Of a DNA stretch of 43,013 bases, positions 16,948 through 26,272 are shown piece by piece (the stretch's first letter is position 1; each line of letters begins with the position of its first letter). The notes beneath the pieces were generated by a model. That model worked only from the letters and a program-made list of their open reading frames with translations, did not search any database and was not told the DNA's origin. Both the position numbers and the translations under genes were made by a program. The stretch comes from Liquorilactobacillus vini DSM 20605 (GTDB lineage: Bacteria > Bacillota > Bacilli > Lactobacillales > Lactobacillaceae): assembly GCF_000255495.1 (NCBI RefSeq), contig NZ_AHYZ01000142.1:1-43013 (forward strand). Direction: 5' to 3'.

Positions 16948-19677
16948 CTAATTAATTTTTAAAATCTTTTTATTTAAAATTTTCTTGAATAATTTAACAA
17001 TTTCCGTCACCATTAAAACGACCATTCCCAATAACGCAGGTAAGATCCAACCCCAAAACAGGCCAATTGAAGTCGTATGGAAAATATCCTGCATAAATGG
17101 CGCATAAATAATTAACAGCTGCAAGGCCAGCAAAACACCAATGATCCAAAACGCCATTTTATTTTGAAAGAAAGTTTTTGAAAAAGCGAATTCATGAGTT
17201 CGTAAATTAAACAAGTAGAAAATCTTACCAAAAATGATAATATTCAAAGTCATCGTACTGCCAATCGCTGCGGGCAGGCCATGGCCAACCAACCAATCAA
17301 AGGCACCAATTCCCAAACCAGCAATTAGCAAGGCGACATAAGCAATTTCAAAGCTATCAGCTTTAGTCAAGATTCCCCTGCCAATTTGCCGCGGGCCACG
17401 AGCCATGATCCTTTTTTCAATTGGTTCAAAAATGAAAGCAAACTGAATCGTCAAAGCAGAAACCATATTAATCCATAACAACTGCGTCGGATAAAGCGGC
17501 AATTGCTGATCAAGCAAGATACTTAGAACAACGATCAAACCTTCAGCAAAACTAGTTGGCAGCAAAAAGCGGATTGATTTGCGAATATTATCGAAAACAT
17601 GCCGTCCTTCACGCACAGCTGTCTGAATTGTCGCAAAATTATCATCTGCCAAAACTATATCCGCTGCTCCCTTGGCAACATCGGTACCTTTAATTCCCAT
17701 TGCAACACCGATATCAGCCTGCTTTAATGCGGGTGCATCGTTGACGCCATCGCCTGTCATTGCTACAATATGGCCGCGTGTTTGCTGAGCCTTAACGATG
17801 CGTAGCTTGTCTTTAGGCGTCGTCCGAGCAAAAACTGTATAACGATCAACTTCTTTAGCCAACTGGGTATCTGAAAGCTCATCCATTTCCGGGCCAGTGA
17901 TTACTTCAATTGCTTCAGCCAAGCCTAATTTATGAGCAATTGTTGCTGCTGTATCAGGATCATCACCAGTGATCATTTTAACTTTCACCCCAGCATACAA
18001 CAACTTTTTGACCGAATCTGTCGCTTCTGTCCGCGGCGGATCAATAATTCCAACTAACCCGACCAAATGCAGGCCAGCCCCGATTTTAAGCTGATCGATC
18101 GCAGCTTCACTAACAGCAACTTTTTGATAAGCTAAAGCGACTACCCGTTTACCCTGTTTGGTCAGCTGCTGCATTTTTTGCTGCCATGATTGACTGACAA
18201 AATCAGGCTGATAGCGACTAATCAGTTGAAAAATGGTTTCTGGAGCTCCCTTAACAAATAAGATTCGTTGCTGATCAATTGTGGCCAAGCGAGCTGAAAA
18301 GCGCAAGGCAGAATCAAATGGCAGCGAATCAATTTCATTAACGATCGGCATTTTTTGCACAACACTTTGATAAAGAGCAGTTAACGCACCATCTGTTGGT
18401 TCACCGACTAACTGCCAACGACCAGCTTTGAGATTGAAAACAGCATCAGTTGTCTGACCGGCGATTTGCAGGAGTCGTTTAATTGCTGGTAAAGTTTCCC
18501 AATCAACTTGCTGATTTTGTTGATCAGTTAAAATTGCCCGTTGTCCATAGCTGCTATTTTCAACCTGCAGCTGGTCAGTGGCTGTCATAATATCCGTCAC
18601 TAGCATTTCATTTTTAGTTAGTGTACCGGTCTTATCGGAATTAACAATATCAACTGCTCCTAAAGTTTCAACCGCCGGCAGACTTTTAACGATCGCATGT
18701 TTTTGGGCGAGCTGTCTAGTTCCCATGGCTAAAACAACTGAAACACTAGCTGGCATTCCTTCAGGCATTGAACCAACGACCATTGTAACGACGGCAATCA
18801 ATAAAACCGGCAGGCTATAGATTTTCATCCAAGCTCCAATTATAAACATGATCACTGCTACTAGGACAATTGCTAATGACAATTGCCAGCCAAGTCGATT
18901 AAGGTTTTGCATTAATGGCGTTAACTTAGGCTTAGCGGTCGTAACTGCCTGTTGGATTTGCCCTAATTGGGTATCCTGACCAGTTGCCGTAACTAAACCA
19001 ACTCCTGAACCATTAATAACTGAAGTTCCGGCAAAGGCTAAATTAGTCCGTTCAGCCAAAGGTAACTTAGCAACTGACAGTGGTCCCTCAGTTTTGGTCA
19101 CACTCCGGGTTTCGCCGGTTAGAATTGATTCCTGAAGCGTCAAATTGTCAGCTGACAACAAGCGTAAATCAGCTGGCACTTGGTCACCCGCTTCAAGAAT
19201 CACCAAATCCCCGCGCACCAAATTCTTGGCCGGGACTAAGGTTTTATGACCATTACGAATCACATAAGTCTGAGCAACTAATAATGAACGCAACTTGGAT
19301 AAAGCATCAGCAGCTGAAGCTTCTTGAAAATAACCAATCAAAGCATTGGCAACGATCACAATTCCAATTACAATTGCATCTGGATAATGCTGCAAAAGTA
19401 AAGAAATCAACGCCGTTACCAGTAAAACATAGCTGATTGTATTATTAAACTGCTTCAACAGCCGCCGCAGCCAACTTTTTTTGACCGGTTGCAGCTGATT
19501 CAAACCATCTTTTACAAGCCGCTGGTCGCTAACAGTGGTTTGTAAGCCAGTTTGCAAATCTGTTTTGAATTTTTGGGCCAGCTGCTGATCACCAAGTTGC
19601 CACAACGCCTGACTGGGGGCTGAAGGATCATCCCCATTATCATCTAAAGATTGTTGCTCTTCACGAAATTCATTCAT
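16948..19677 (-). CDS. P2-type cation-transporting ATPase (CtpF/PacL-like)
   Basis: A 909-residue P-type ATPase with the full layout: N-terminal cation ATPase domain, TGET in the actuator domain (TLQESILTGETRSV), TM4 motif PEGMP at about 305-309, phosphorylation aspartate in SDKTGT (D348), KGAPE in the nucleotide domain, TGDGVNDAP at 641-649 and a C-terminal membrane domain. TM5 keeps a glutamate (PTSFAEG), but TM6 reads NMVSALT (737-743), so the calcium-binding Asp of the classic NxxTD motif is absent. This resembles the CtpF-like group, so the transported ion is uncertain. The N-terminus is acidic and Gln-rich. The ATG follows AGGAGG. Confidence 0.9.
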   Translation of the reverse strand: MNEFREEQQSLDDNGDDPSAPSQALWQLGDQQLAQKFKTDLQTGLQTTVSDQRLVKDGLNQLQPVKKSWLRRLLKQFNNTISYVLLVTALISLLLQHYPDAIVIGIVIVANALIGYFQEASAADALSKLRSLLVAQTYVIRNGHKTLVPAKNLVRGDLVILEAGDQVPADLRLLSADNLTLQESILTGETRSVTKTEGPLSVAKLPLAERTNLAFAGTSVINGSGVGLVTATGQDTQLGQIQQAVTTAKPKLTPLMQNLNRLGWQLSLAIVLVAVIMFIIGAWMKIYSLPVLLIAVVTMVVGSMPEGMPASVSVVLAMGTRQLAQKHAIVKSLPAVETLGAVDIVNSDKTGTLTKNEMLVTDIMTATDQLQVENSSYGQRAILTDQQNQQVDWETLPAIKRLLQIAGQTTDAVFNLKAGRWQLVGEPTDGALTALYQSVVQKMPIVNEIDSLPFDSALRFSARLATIDQQRILFVKGAPETIFQLISRYQPDFVSQSWQQKMQQLTKQGKRVVALAYQKVAVSEAAIDQLKIGAGLHLVGLVGIIDPPRTEATDSVKKLLYAGVKVKMITGDDPDTAATIAHKLGLAEAIEVITGPEMDELSDTQLAKEVDRYTVFARTTPKDKLRIVKAQQTRGHIVAMTGDGVNDAPALKQADIGVAMGIKGTDVAKGAADIVLADDNFATIQTAVREGRHVFDNIRKSIRFLLPTSFAEGLIVVLSILLDQQLPLYPTQLLWINMVSALTIQFAFIFEPIEKRIMARGPRQIGRGILTKADSFEIAYVALLIAGLGIGAFDWLVGHGLPAAIGSTMTLNIIIFGKIFYLFNLRTHEFAFSKTFFQNKMAFWIIGVLLALQLLIIYAPFMQDIFHTTSIGLFWGWILPALLGMVVLMVTEIVKLFKKILNKKILKIN

Positions 19678-19697
19678 TCAAATTCCTCCTAAAGTTA

Positions 19698-19739
19698 TTA
19701 AGATACTTTAATCTTAACATATTTTGTTGTCAGTGATAA
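19698..19739 (-). promoter_or_regulatory. Promoter of the cation ATPase gene with a palindrome over the -10 box
   Basis: On the minus strand TTATCA (19734-19739) and TAAGAT (19711-19716) are 17 bp apart. A perfect 7-bp inverted repeat with 6-base spacer, TTAAGAT/ATCTTAA (19698-19717), covers the -10 box and the likely start point, as expected for an operator. The regulator is unknown. Confidence 0.5.
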
Positions 19740-19782
19740 TAAATAGCTTTAGGTAAAGCAAAGATTAAATAAAACAATTTAT

Positions 19783-20442
19783 TTAATTAAGTCCTTGCTT
19801 TGGAGTAATAATCTTTTGCAGCAAACCTAACATAAAATCAGAAATGATTGCCATCAAGGCTGTTGGCAATGCGCCAGCTAAAATAATCGCCCCGCCATTC
19901 GTAGCATTTGTCCCACGAATAATAATATCACCTAAACCACCAGCTCCCACAAATGAACCAATCGCTGTAATACCGATCGCAATCACCAAAGCATTCCGAA
20001 TGCCGCCCATAATTACCGACAACGACAAAGGCAGTTCGATCAGATAAAGGATCTGAAAGCGTGTCATCCCCATTCCTTTGCCAGTATCTAAAATTGTTGG
20101 ATCAATTCCCTGCATTCCAGCATAAGTATTTTTAATGATTGGCAAAAGCGAATACAAAAAGACCGTCGTAATTACTGTATTAACGCCTAAACCCAAGACC
20201 AACATGATCATCGATAATAACGCCAAAGAAGGAATCGTTTGAATTACATTGGCAAAACTGATCACTACTCCGCTCAAACGGCGATGACGGGCTATTAAAA
20301 TTCCAATTGGGATTCCAATCACTGCTGCAAATAAAACCCCATAAACTGAAATTAGAAAATGCCGCAAAAACTGAGCTAAAACATAGCTGCCATTATGACT
20401 TAGATAATACCAAAACTGGTCCCATAAATTCATTTTAGCCAT
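19783..20442 (-). CDS. opuCD: Osmoprotectant ABC transporter permease (OpuCD-like)
   Basis: A 219-residue BPD-transporter permease with about six membrane helices. Family segments are GIPIGILIARHRRLSG, ANVIQTIPSLALLSMIM, NTYAGMQGIDPTILDTGKGMGMTRFQ (the EAA loop contacting the ATPase) and VGAGGLGDIIIRG. The start ATG overlaps the stop of opuCC (TAATG). With OpuCA, OpuCB and OpuCC it takes up glycine betaine, carnitine, choline or related compounds. It is closely similar to the interrupted OpuCB permease in the same operon. Confidence 0.92.
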   Translation of the reverse strand: MAKMNLWDQFWYYLSHNGSYVLAQFLRHFLISVYGVLFAAVIGIPIGILIARHRRLSGVVISFANVIQTIPSLALLSMIMLVLGLGVNTVITTVFLYSLLPIIKNTYAGMQGIDPTILDTGKGMGMTRFQILYLIELPLSLSVIMGGIRNALVIAIGITAIGSFVGAGGLGDIIIRGTNATNGGAIILAGALPTALMAIISDFMLGLLQKIITPKQGLN

Positions 20443-21377
20443 TATTGATCTCCTCCTCGAAAATAATGATGCTTTACCAAAAAATTATGTGCAACGACTG
20501 CCGGCTCCAACAAATCATTATCAGCTTGATAGTTCAAAGCTTGCATCGTTTGCAAATTAATTTTGCCGTCTAAACGATGCAGCAGCGGACCAAGTTTCGG
20601 ATATTTTTTCAACAATGAATCATTGACCACCATTGAACAATTATACGGAGGAAAGAAATGTCGATCATCTTTTAAAAGCTTCAGATTGTAGCTTTTGATG
20701 CGTCCATCTGTCGAGTAGCCTAAAACGACTTGCATTTTTCCCGCTTCAACCGCATCATAAACTAATCCAATCTGCATCGGCGAAACGTGTTTAAAGGCGA
20801 AACCATAGTATTTTTCAAAATCACGATAACCATCGCCTTGACGGTTCATCCAGGAAGAATCGACCCCAGCATTCAATTGATCAGCAACTTTTTTTAAATC
20901 TGAAACATTTTTCAGTTGATTTTGGCGAGCAAATTTCTGAGTCGTCATAAAAGCATAGGTATCCGCAAAACCATACGAGGGAAACCAAGTTTGATGATAT
21001 CTTTTTTGAAATTCATGGGTTACAATCCGCGTTGCTTTTTGGGGATCCTTGACATTATCCATTTGCAGCGTACCAGTCAAATCAGTTCCAGTATACCGGG
21101 TAGCTGAAATATCTGCATCCCCGCGCAAAAGTGCTTGGTGAGCAACCGTTGAGGAACCTAAATTACTGATAAGCGTTGTTTGATAGCCGAGTTCATGGTG
21201 AATCAATTCCGCAATAATATTCGCCACAATCTGCGACTCAGTTGAACTTTGTGAAGCAATGCGGATGGTTCCTTGATTAGTTGATCCGCTAACCCCTGGT
21301 AGACTGCAGCTGCTGAGAATTAATAAACTGCTAAAGATTAATAGCCAGCCGCAAAACTGTTTGATTTTTATTTTCAT
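20442..21377 (-). CDS. opuCC: Osmoprotectant-binding lipoprotein (OpuCC-like)
   Basis: A 311-residue substrate-binding protein. The signal peptide ends in a lipobox LSSC with the lipid cysteine at residue 24. The mature part starts [19 protein letters not shown] and contains [33 protein letters not shown]-like [11 protein letters not shown] and [13 protein letters not shown], as in OpuC/ProX-type glycine betaine/carnitine/choline-binding proteins. The ATGA start overlaps the end of opuCB by 4 bases, and its stop overlaps opuCD by 1. Confidence 0.94.
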   Translation of the reverse strand: MKIKIKQFCGWLLIFSSLLILSSCSLPGVSGSTNQGTIRIASQSSTESQIVANIIAELIHHELGYQTTLISNLGSSTVAHQALLRGDADISATRYTGTDLTGTLQMDNVKDPQKATRIVTHEFQKRYHQTWFPSYGFADTYAFMTTQKFARQNQLKNVSDLKKVADQLNAGVDSSWMNRQGDGYRDFEKYYGFAFKHVSPMQIGLVYDAVEAGKMQVVLGYSTDGRIKSYNLKLLKDDRHFFPPYNCSMVVNDSLLKKYPKLGPLLHRLDGKINLQTMQALNYQADNDLLEPAVVAHNFLVKHHYFRGGDQ

Positions 21378-22018
21378 TTTGGCACCTCCTCAGAGTTTTT
21401 TTTCTTTGGAGTCAGGTGCTTTTCTAATAATCCCAGCAAATAATCAACAATAACTGCCATGATTGTAACTGGGATCGTGCCGCCAATAATGAGATCCGGC
21501 TGAAAAAGGTTTAGGCCATTAAAGATAAAGTCACCTAATCCACCACCACCAATAAATGAAGCTAAAGTCGCCCAAGAGATCACATAAACGGCAGATAAGC
21601 GAATGCCAGCCATAATTACCGGCATGGCAATCGGAATTTCCACTTGAATGATTGACTGTAAACTTGTCATGCCCATTCCTTTGACACTATCCTTTAACTG
21701 TGGATCAACACTCTACATTCCTAAATACGTATTGCGCAAAATTGGCAGCAACGAGTAAATAAATAAGGCAACGATGGCCGGTAATTTTCCAATTCCCAAG
21801 ATTGGAATCATCAAAGCTAACAAAGCGAGTGAAGGGATTGTCTGCAACATGCTAGCCAAACCGATGACCACTTTGGCAGTTTTCAAAAAACGTGTCAAAA
21901 TGATTCCTAACGGCACTGCCACCAACATCCCCAAAGCCAAAGAAATTGCTGAAATATATAACTGTTCCCAAGTTTTTAGCAATAATTGACTGCCATATTG
22001 TTGTAAAAACGCTATCAT
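21374..22018 (-). pseudogene. opuCB: Osmoprotectant permease OpuCB interrupted by an in-frame amber codon
   Basis: A single frame of 214 codons encodes the first OpuC permease, but codon 102 is TAG (21713-21715). The sequence around it reads [25 protein letters not shown]. The paralogue OpuCD has NTYAGMQGIDP, so the stop most likely replaced a Gln codon by CAG to TAG. Everything before (ASMLQTIPSLALLALMIP) and after ([15 protein letters not shown]) is intact. Translation could only restart at the ATG at 21676, giving a 100-residue fragment. The rest of the operon is intact with overlapping starts and stops, so the whole transporter is probably impaired unless the stop is read through. Confidence 0.88.
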
Positions 22019-23193
22019 TACTGTTCACCGCCTTTATTGTCTGAAACCTGCTCCTCCTTATTGCCCCAAATAATGTCATAAACTAAATCAATGAGCGATG
22101 AACGCGTAACAATTCCTTGCAGCTTTCCTTGATGATCAACGACCGGGACATATTTAACATCTTCTTTTAAAATCCGATCAACGCTATTGCGGATCAAAGT
22201 ATCAGTGTAAACGGTAAAGAGATCTGTTGATATTAAATCGGCCAAGCTTTTAGCTCGATTATATTTGCTATCAAGATCAGCTAAATCAAGATAACCCCGT
22301 AAATGTCTCCGGTTGTCAATAACCAATAAAGTATCGACCCGGCGCTTTCGCATCAACTCCACAGCCTGTTTTAATGATTGATCAAGGGTGATCGCCACTG
22401 GATCCGGCAACATGATCTGGCGAGCGGTAGTAATATCAGCTTTAGCTTGCAGCAAACGTTCTTCCCCGATGATTTTTTTCACAAATTGATTAGCTGGGTG
22501 CCGGAGCAGTTCAGTCGGTGAAGCAGCTTGCATTATTTTTCCCTGATCCATCACCACAATCTTGGTTGCCAGTTTTAAAGCTTCATCCATATCATGCGTT
22601 ACGAAGATAACTGTTTTGCCTAATTTTTCTTGCAGCTGTTTGACTAGATCTTGTAAACTCTCTCGAGTAATTGGATCAAGTGCTCCAAACGGTTCGTCCA
22701 TTAAAATCAGATCTTGCTCAGCTGCTAAAGCGCGAATAACGCCAATTCGCTGTTGCTGTCCACCAGATAACTCTCCCGGATAACGCTCCAAAAACTCGAC
22801 TGGCAATTCAACTAGTTTGATCAATTCATGTGCCTGCTGGCGTTTTTTTTCCGCTGGCCATTTCAAAAGCCTTGGTACCAAAGTAATATTCTCATAAATG
22901 GTCATATGAGGAATCAAACCAATATTTTGAATTACATAGCCAATTTTGCGGCGCAATTTAACTGGATCATATTTTTTTAAATTTTGGCCTTTAAAAAAAA
23001 TTTCACCGGATGTTGGTTCCAGCATTCGGTTGATCATTCGCATCGTAGTCGTTTTCCCCGATCCTGATGTTCCAATCAAACAAACAAAATCTCCCTGATC
23101 AATCGTCAAATTAATATTTTGAATTGCAGCTTGCTTACCATGATAAATTTTTGAAACGTTTTTAAACTCCAAAATTGGACTTACTTGACCCAT
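22018..23193 (-). CDS. opuCA: Osmoprotectant ABC transporter ATPase with CBS domains (OpuCA-like)
   Basis: A 391-residue ATPase: Walker A GTSGSGKT (41-48), signature [15 protein letters not shown], Walker B LILMDEPFGALDP and the switch-region IFVTHDMDEAL. The C-terminal part (about 255-380) holds two CBS motifs (for example RVDTLLVIDNRRHLRGYL and VKYVPVVDHQGKLQGIVTRSSL). In OpuA/OpuC systems CBS modules sense ionic strength or nucleotides. First gene of opuCA-CB-CC-CD. The ATG has an AAGGAGG site, and the stop overlaps opuCB by one base. Confidence 0.95.
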   Translation of the reverse strand: MGQVSPILEFKNVSKIYHGKQAAIQNINLTIDQGDFVCLIGTSGSGKTTTMRMINRMLEPTSGEIFFKGQNLKKYDPVKLRRKIGYVIQNIGLIPHMTIYENITLVPRLLKWPAEKKRQQAHELIKLVELPVEFLERYPGELSGGQQQRIGVIRALAAEQDLILMDEPFGALDPITRESLQDLVKQLQEKLGKTVIFVTHDMDEALKLATKIVVMDQGKIMQAASPTELLRHPANQFVKKIIGEERLLQAKADITTARQIMLPDPVAITLDQSLKQAVELMRKRRVDTLLVIDNRRHLRGYLDLADLDSKYNRAKSLADLISTDLFTVYTDTLIRNSVDRILKEDVKYVPVVDHQGKLQGIVTRSSLIDLVYDIIWGNKEEQVSDNKGGEQ

Positions 23194-23225
23194 CCTTATG
23201 CCTCCTTAAAGATTTTCTTACTGCT

Positions 23226-23293
23226 AGTATAATAAAACTCCTATAAACATTTTAACATAAATGTAAATTTTTTGCTAAAAATCAGATTTACAT
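23226..23293 (-). promoter_or_regulatory. Upstream region of opuC: -10 box and spaced inverted repeat
   Basis: On the minus strand a TATACT -10 box (23226-23231) stands about 30 bases before the opuCA ribosome binding site, without a clear -35 box. Just upstream is an 8-bp perfect inverted repeat, ATGTAAAT (23261-23268) and ATTTACAT (23286-23293), separated by 17 bases. The position fits a regulator site for the osmoprotectant operon; the regulator itself is not seen. Confidence 0.4.
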
Positions 23294-23360
23294 CTGGAAA
23301 TCAAAGGTTTTTAAAAATCTAATTGCGTAAAATAACAATTAGGTCGTCAAAAAAATTTAT

Positions 23361-23398
23361 AAAAAAAACACCCAAGCAACTTAAATTACTCAGGTGTT
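23361..23398 (-). terminator. Intrinsic terminator after the DUF975-like gene
   Basis: On the minus strand AACACC pairs with GGTGTT, extended by weaker pairs inside, and is followed by eight T. It lies 26 bases after the stop codon at 23425. Confidence 0.8.
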
Positions 23399-23424
23399 AA
23401 GCTTATATTTGAATCATTTTCAGT

Positions 23425-24366
23425 TTATTTAGCCGATCGAACTGGATGGTCGGCACCAGTTAATTTGGCAACCGGCTTGAATAATGTATGAAAAGCAGCC
23501 GCCACCGTTTCTGGAGTCCGGTACTGCTCATAAAAATCTGCTAAGATCAGCATCACAATTGGTAAGTAAAAACAAATTCCCAATACTTCAATGATTGGAG
23601 CACCATAAATCATGACTGGTTCCCAGAAATAAAAGCCATAATACCAAATCACTCCCCAAATGCCTGACCAAATCGCCACTGGAATTGCCAACAAGATCAC
23701 TACTTTCAGTAGATTCTTACGTGAACCCTCTAAAAAGCGGCGACTTGCTGTCAAGGCTAATCGTTGTGATTGGCCTAAAAATTTGGGCTGCTGTTCGCGA
23801 TAAAGAAAAATTGCCTGTGAATATTCAAGCTGTTTCCAAATTAAAATAACAATGGCTGCAACTGCTAAAATATCTGCCACAATTTGATGGCTACCAAAGA
23901 AATAATTTAAAACTAAGATTGGCAGTTGCCATAACATGATAAACAAGTTTGTATACAAATATAGCCGTAACTGTTGATTTTTGTTCAAGCGCCGAAACTC
24001 TTGCCAAATACTTTGCCAGCTAATCTTTTTATCCGGCTGAATCAAAGTTGTCTGCATTTGATATTGTAGCGAAATATTTACGTAATAAATCAAAATCGTT
24101 AATCCAAAACTCAATAAGATTGACGCAATAATTTCAAGCAAACCAATTAAAATCATAGCTGACGATGAGCCATACATCAAAACCATCGTCAGATACGATA
24201 ATGATGTGATGCCAACTTTAAACAGTTCAACGATCAACCAACTGAGCAGCGCCGTGATGACGGTCGCAATGGTTAAGACGACTCCCGGGATAATTCCATT
24301 TTGACGATATTTTTGCCAAAGAGTGGTTAAATATTGCTGAACTTGCTTTTGTTTTTTTGCTTTCAA
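23425..24366 (-). CDS. Multi-pass membrane protein, DUF975-like
   Basis: The product has about 313 residues and six or so hydrophobic segments, separated by a basic cytoplasmic loop. The C-terminal half, with ALTASRRFLEGSRKNLLK followed by three hydrophobic stretches and ADFYEQYR, resembles DUF975 proteins, whose function is unknown. The TTG at 24366 is preferred as start because GAGGT precedes it with good spacing; the first in-frame ATG at 24408 has no ribosome binding site. It is probably transcribed alone, since it lies between a terminator and a small gene. Confidence 0.65.
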   Translation of the reverse strand: MKAKKQKQVQQYLTTLWQKYRQNGIIPGVVLTIATVITALLSWLIVELFKVGITSLSYLTMVLMYGSSSAMILIGLLEIIASILLSFGLTILIYYVNISLQYQMQTTLIQPDKKISWQSIWQEFRRLNKNQQLRLYLYTNLFIMLWQLPILVLNYFFGSHQIVADILAVAAIVILIWKQLEYSQAIFLYREQQPKFLGQSQRLALTASRRFLEGSRKNLLKVVILLAIPVAIWSGIWGVIWYYGFYFWEPVMIYGAPIIEVLGICFYLPIVMLILADFYEQYRTPETVAAAFHTLFKPVAKLTGADHPVRSAK

Positions 24367-24550
24367 AATATGACCTCGCTTTATAATTTTTAACAATGGC
24401 TTAATCATAACATAAAAATTAATTATCTAAAGTGAAAATCATAAATGTTCATCTGCTGTTCACAAAAATTTCTTAAAACCAAAAAACATTTCATGGTGTA
24501 AATCATTAAAGCCCTTAATAACTTACAGCAAGAAATGTCTTAAAAATGAA

Positions 24551-24706
24551 TTATTTAGCTAAAGTCTGACGATCAGCAGCATTCAATTCCAACTTGGCAG
24601 CTTTTTCATAAGCGTACTGATACAAATACAGCTTAGCATCAAGTGAAAGATCGGCTGAGGAAGAGTTAATAATGGCGAGAGCAAATTTTTCGGGATCAAT
24701 TTTCAT
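24551..24706 (-). CDS. Small soluble protein, 51 aa, unknown
   Basis: I do not recognise this protein. It starts MKIDPEKFALAIINSSS and appears fully helical (SLDAKLYLYQYAYEKAAKLEL), with charged residues spaced as in an amphipathic helical hairpin. AGGTGA stands 5 bases before the ATG. There are no hydrophobic membrane segments or cysteines. It lies alone between two membrane/metabolic genes. The good ribosome binding site and regular composition make it a likely real gene. Confidence 0.55.
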   Translation of the reverse strand: MKIDPEKFALAIINSSSADLSLDAKLYLYQYAYEKAAKLELNAADRQTLAK

Positions 24707-24788
24707 CAAAATCACCTACTTTCTTTTAAATATTATATGCTATCTTTAAAAATAAATTAAGGCGTGCCAAAAAAACATTTGTAAAAAT

Positions 24789-24826
24789 AAAAACTGTGGC
24801 CGAAAATCTTTCGTAATCACAGTTTT
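24789..24826 (-). terminator. Intrinsic terminator of the MetE-like gene
   Basis: On the minus strand AAAACTGTG pairs with CACAGTTTT, with an inner CGAAA/TTTCG stem, followed by TATTTTT. It starts 22 bases after the stop codon at 24849. Confidence 0.8.
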
Positions 24827-24848
24827 TACTAGGCAAGACTTAAATTTG

Positions 24849-25976
24849 TTATTTCCAAACTTCTGTAGCAATTTCTTTGACAAGCTCAATTTTGGCCCAT
24901 TGCTGATCCTCGGTCAAAGTATTACCTTCTTCGGTCGAAGCAAAACCACACTGCGTTGAAACAGCCAGATTTTCTAAAGGTACATATTCGCTAGCTTCTT
25001 TAATTCGGGCAATGACCTCATTTTTGTCTTCCAACTGCCCATCTTTAGAAGTTATTAGCCCCAAGACAATTCGTTTTTCTAAGCGATGATTGAAAATTGT
25101 CTTCAAAGGTGCAAAATCACCAGAACGTTCATTGTCATATTCCAAAAAGAAACCATCATAATTCAGCTGTGCCAAATATTTTGCAACTGCTCCATAGCCG
25201 CCCGCAAATAAGAAAGTTGAGCGAAAATTGCCACGACAAATATGAGTCGTAACCGTTAGATCACTTGGCAAGCCAATTAGCAATTCATTGATTACCGAAA
25301 CTGCCTCTTTGGCTAACGTCTCATACTTGGCATGTTCAGCCGGTCGATCTTGCGTTTCATTCAATTTGCTAATCAAAAAAGCCCAGGTTGTATCATCAAT
25401 TTGAACATAGCGTGCTCCCAATTCATAGAAATGCTGGATTGTTTGGTGATAGGCGGTTGCCAAATCGTGTAAGTAGTCCTCACGCTGATCATAAAATTTT
25501 GACCAGTTATCAGAGCGGTTATCCCGAAAGAGCATTGTTGGTGACGGAATCGTCTGCTTAGGAACGATCCCAGCTGGAGTAATTGCCTTTAAATATTCAA
25601 AAGCTGCAAAGAAGGGATGGTCCGGATTATAAGCAACTTTACCGCAAAGTTTAGCATTGTCGGTTCGGGTCTTGGCACCTTTAAATTTGTAGCTTTGCTG
25701 ATAATCATAATGAGCGACTCCCTTTAGACCCCAGAGAAAATCTAAGTGCCACCAGCTGCGGCTGAATTCGCCGTCCGTCACATCTTGCAAGCCGTGTTTA
25801 ACTTCTTTAGTCACCAAGTTTTTAATTTCTGCTTGGCGAAGTGCCAGAAATTCTTGCTGACTAATTTTTTGAGCACGTTGTTGAGCGAGTGCTGTTTTTA
25901 AAGCTGGCGTCCGTAAAAAACTGCCAACGATATCGTAACGAAATGGTCCAATCTTTGCTTCATTTTGTGCAGTCAT
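24849..25976 (-). CDS. MetE-like cobalamin-independent methionine synthase family protein (YxjG/YxjH type)
   Basis: A 375-residue protein matching the C-terminal catalytic half of MetE. It starts with IGPFRYDIVGSFLRTPALK and has DVTDGEFSRSWWHLDF. The likely zinc ligands are the His and Cys of THICRGNF, a glutamate in FLEYDNE, and the cysteine of STQCGFAS. It lacks the N-terminal half of full MetE, as do B. subtilis YxjG/YxjH, which are thought to methylate homocysteine with a folate or other methyl donor. The Met T-box directly upstream supports a methionine role. The ATG follows GGGAGG. Confidence 0.9.
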   Translation of the reverse strand: MTAQNEAKIGPFRYDIVGSFLRTPALKTALAQQRAQKISQQEFLALRQAEIKNLVTKEVKHGLQDVTDGEFSRSWWHLDFLWGLKGVAHYDYQQSYKFKGAKTRTDNAKLCGKVAYNPDHPFFAAFEYLKAITPAGIVPKQTIPSPTMLFRDNRSDNWSKFYDQREDYLHDLATAYHQTIQHFYELGARYVQIDDTTWAFLISKLNETQDRPAEHAKYETLAKEAVSVINELLIGLPSDLTVTTHICRGNFRSTFLFAGGYGAVAKYLAQLNYDGFFLEYDNERSGDFAPLKTIFNHRLEKRIVLGLITSKDGQLEDKNEVIARIKEASEYVPLENLAVSTQCGFASTEEGNTLTEDQQWAKIELVKEIATEVWK

Positions 25977-25990
25977 TAAAATTCCTCCCT

Positions 25991-26245
25991 AAAAAATAAG
26001 CGCCCCAATTCTGCAAAAGTGCAAAATCAGGGCGAAAATCCGCTTTACCACCTAAAATTTGAAATTTGACTCACATCAAATTTCCTCAATAGGTACCCGT
26101 TCAGATACCTCATGCTATAATGGGCACTCCCAGAACTGTTGAAATTAATTCAACAATTCATTGCTCCAAAACCATCTTCAGCTGATTCAAACTGATTGCT
26201 TCTCAGCATATAGCAACTCTCTGGCCAGGCGAATCAACTTACTCA
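25991..26245 (-). ncRNA. T-box leader, methionine-specific (MetE-like gene)
   Basis: The T-box GGTGGTAAAGCGGA lies at 26039-26052 (minus strand). The terminator CGCCC/GGGCG with extended stem ends in CTTATTTTTT (about 25991-26036). The specifier ATG is at 26173-26175 within GAAGATGG, and AGAGAG near 26220 marks stem I. The U after UGG fits A73 of tRNA-Met. AAA in place of ACC after it is unusual for a T-box. Confidence 0.88.
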
Positions 26246-26272
26246 TTTCTTCAATGCAATAATAATAGAATT

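Noticed and set aside
21374..21676. A separate short permease gene starting at 21676
   Set aside because: It is in the same frame as the upstream part of opuCB and is separated only by one amber codon, so it is treated as one interrupted gene.
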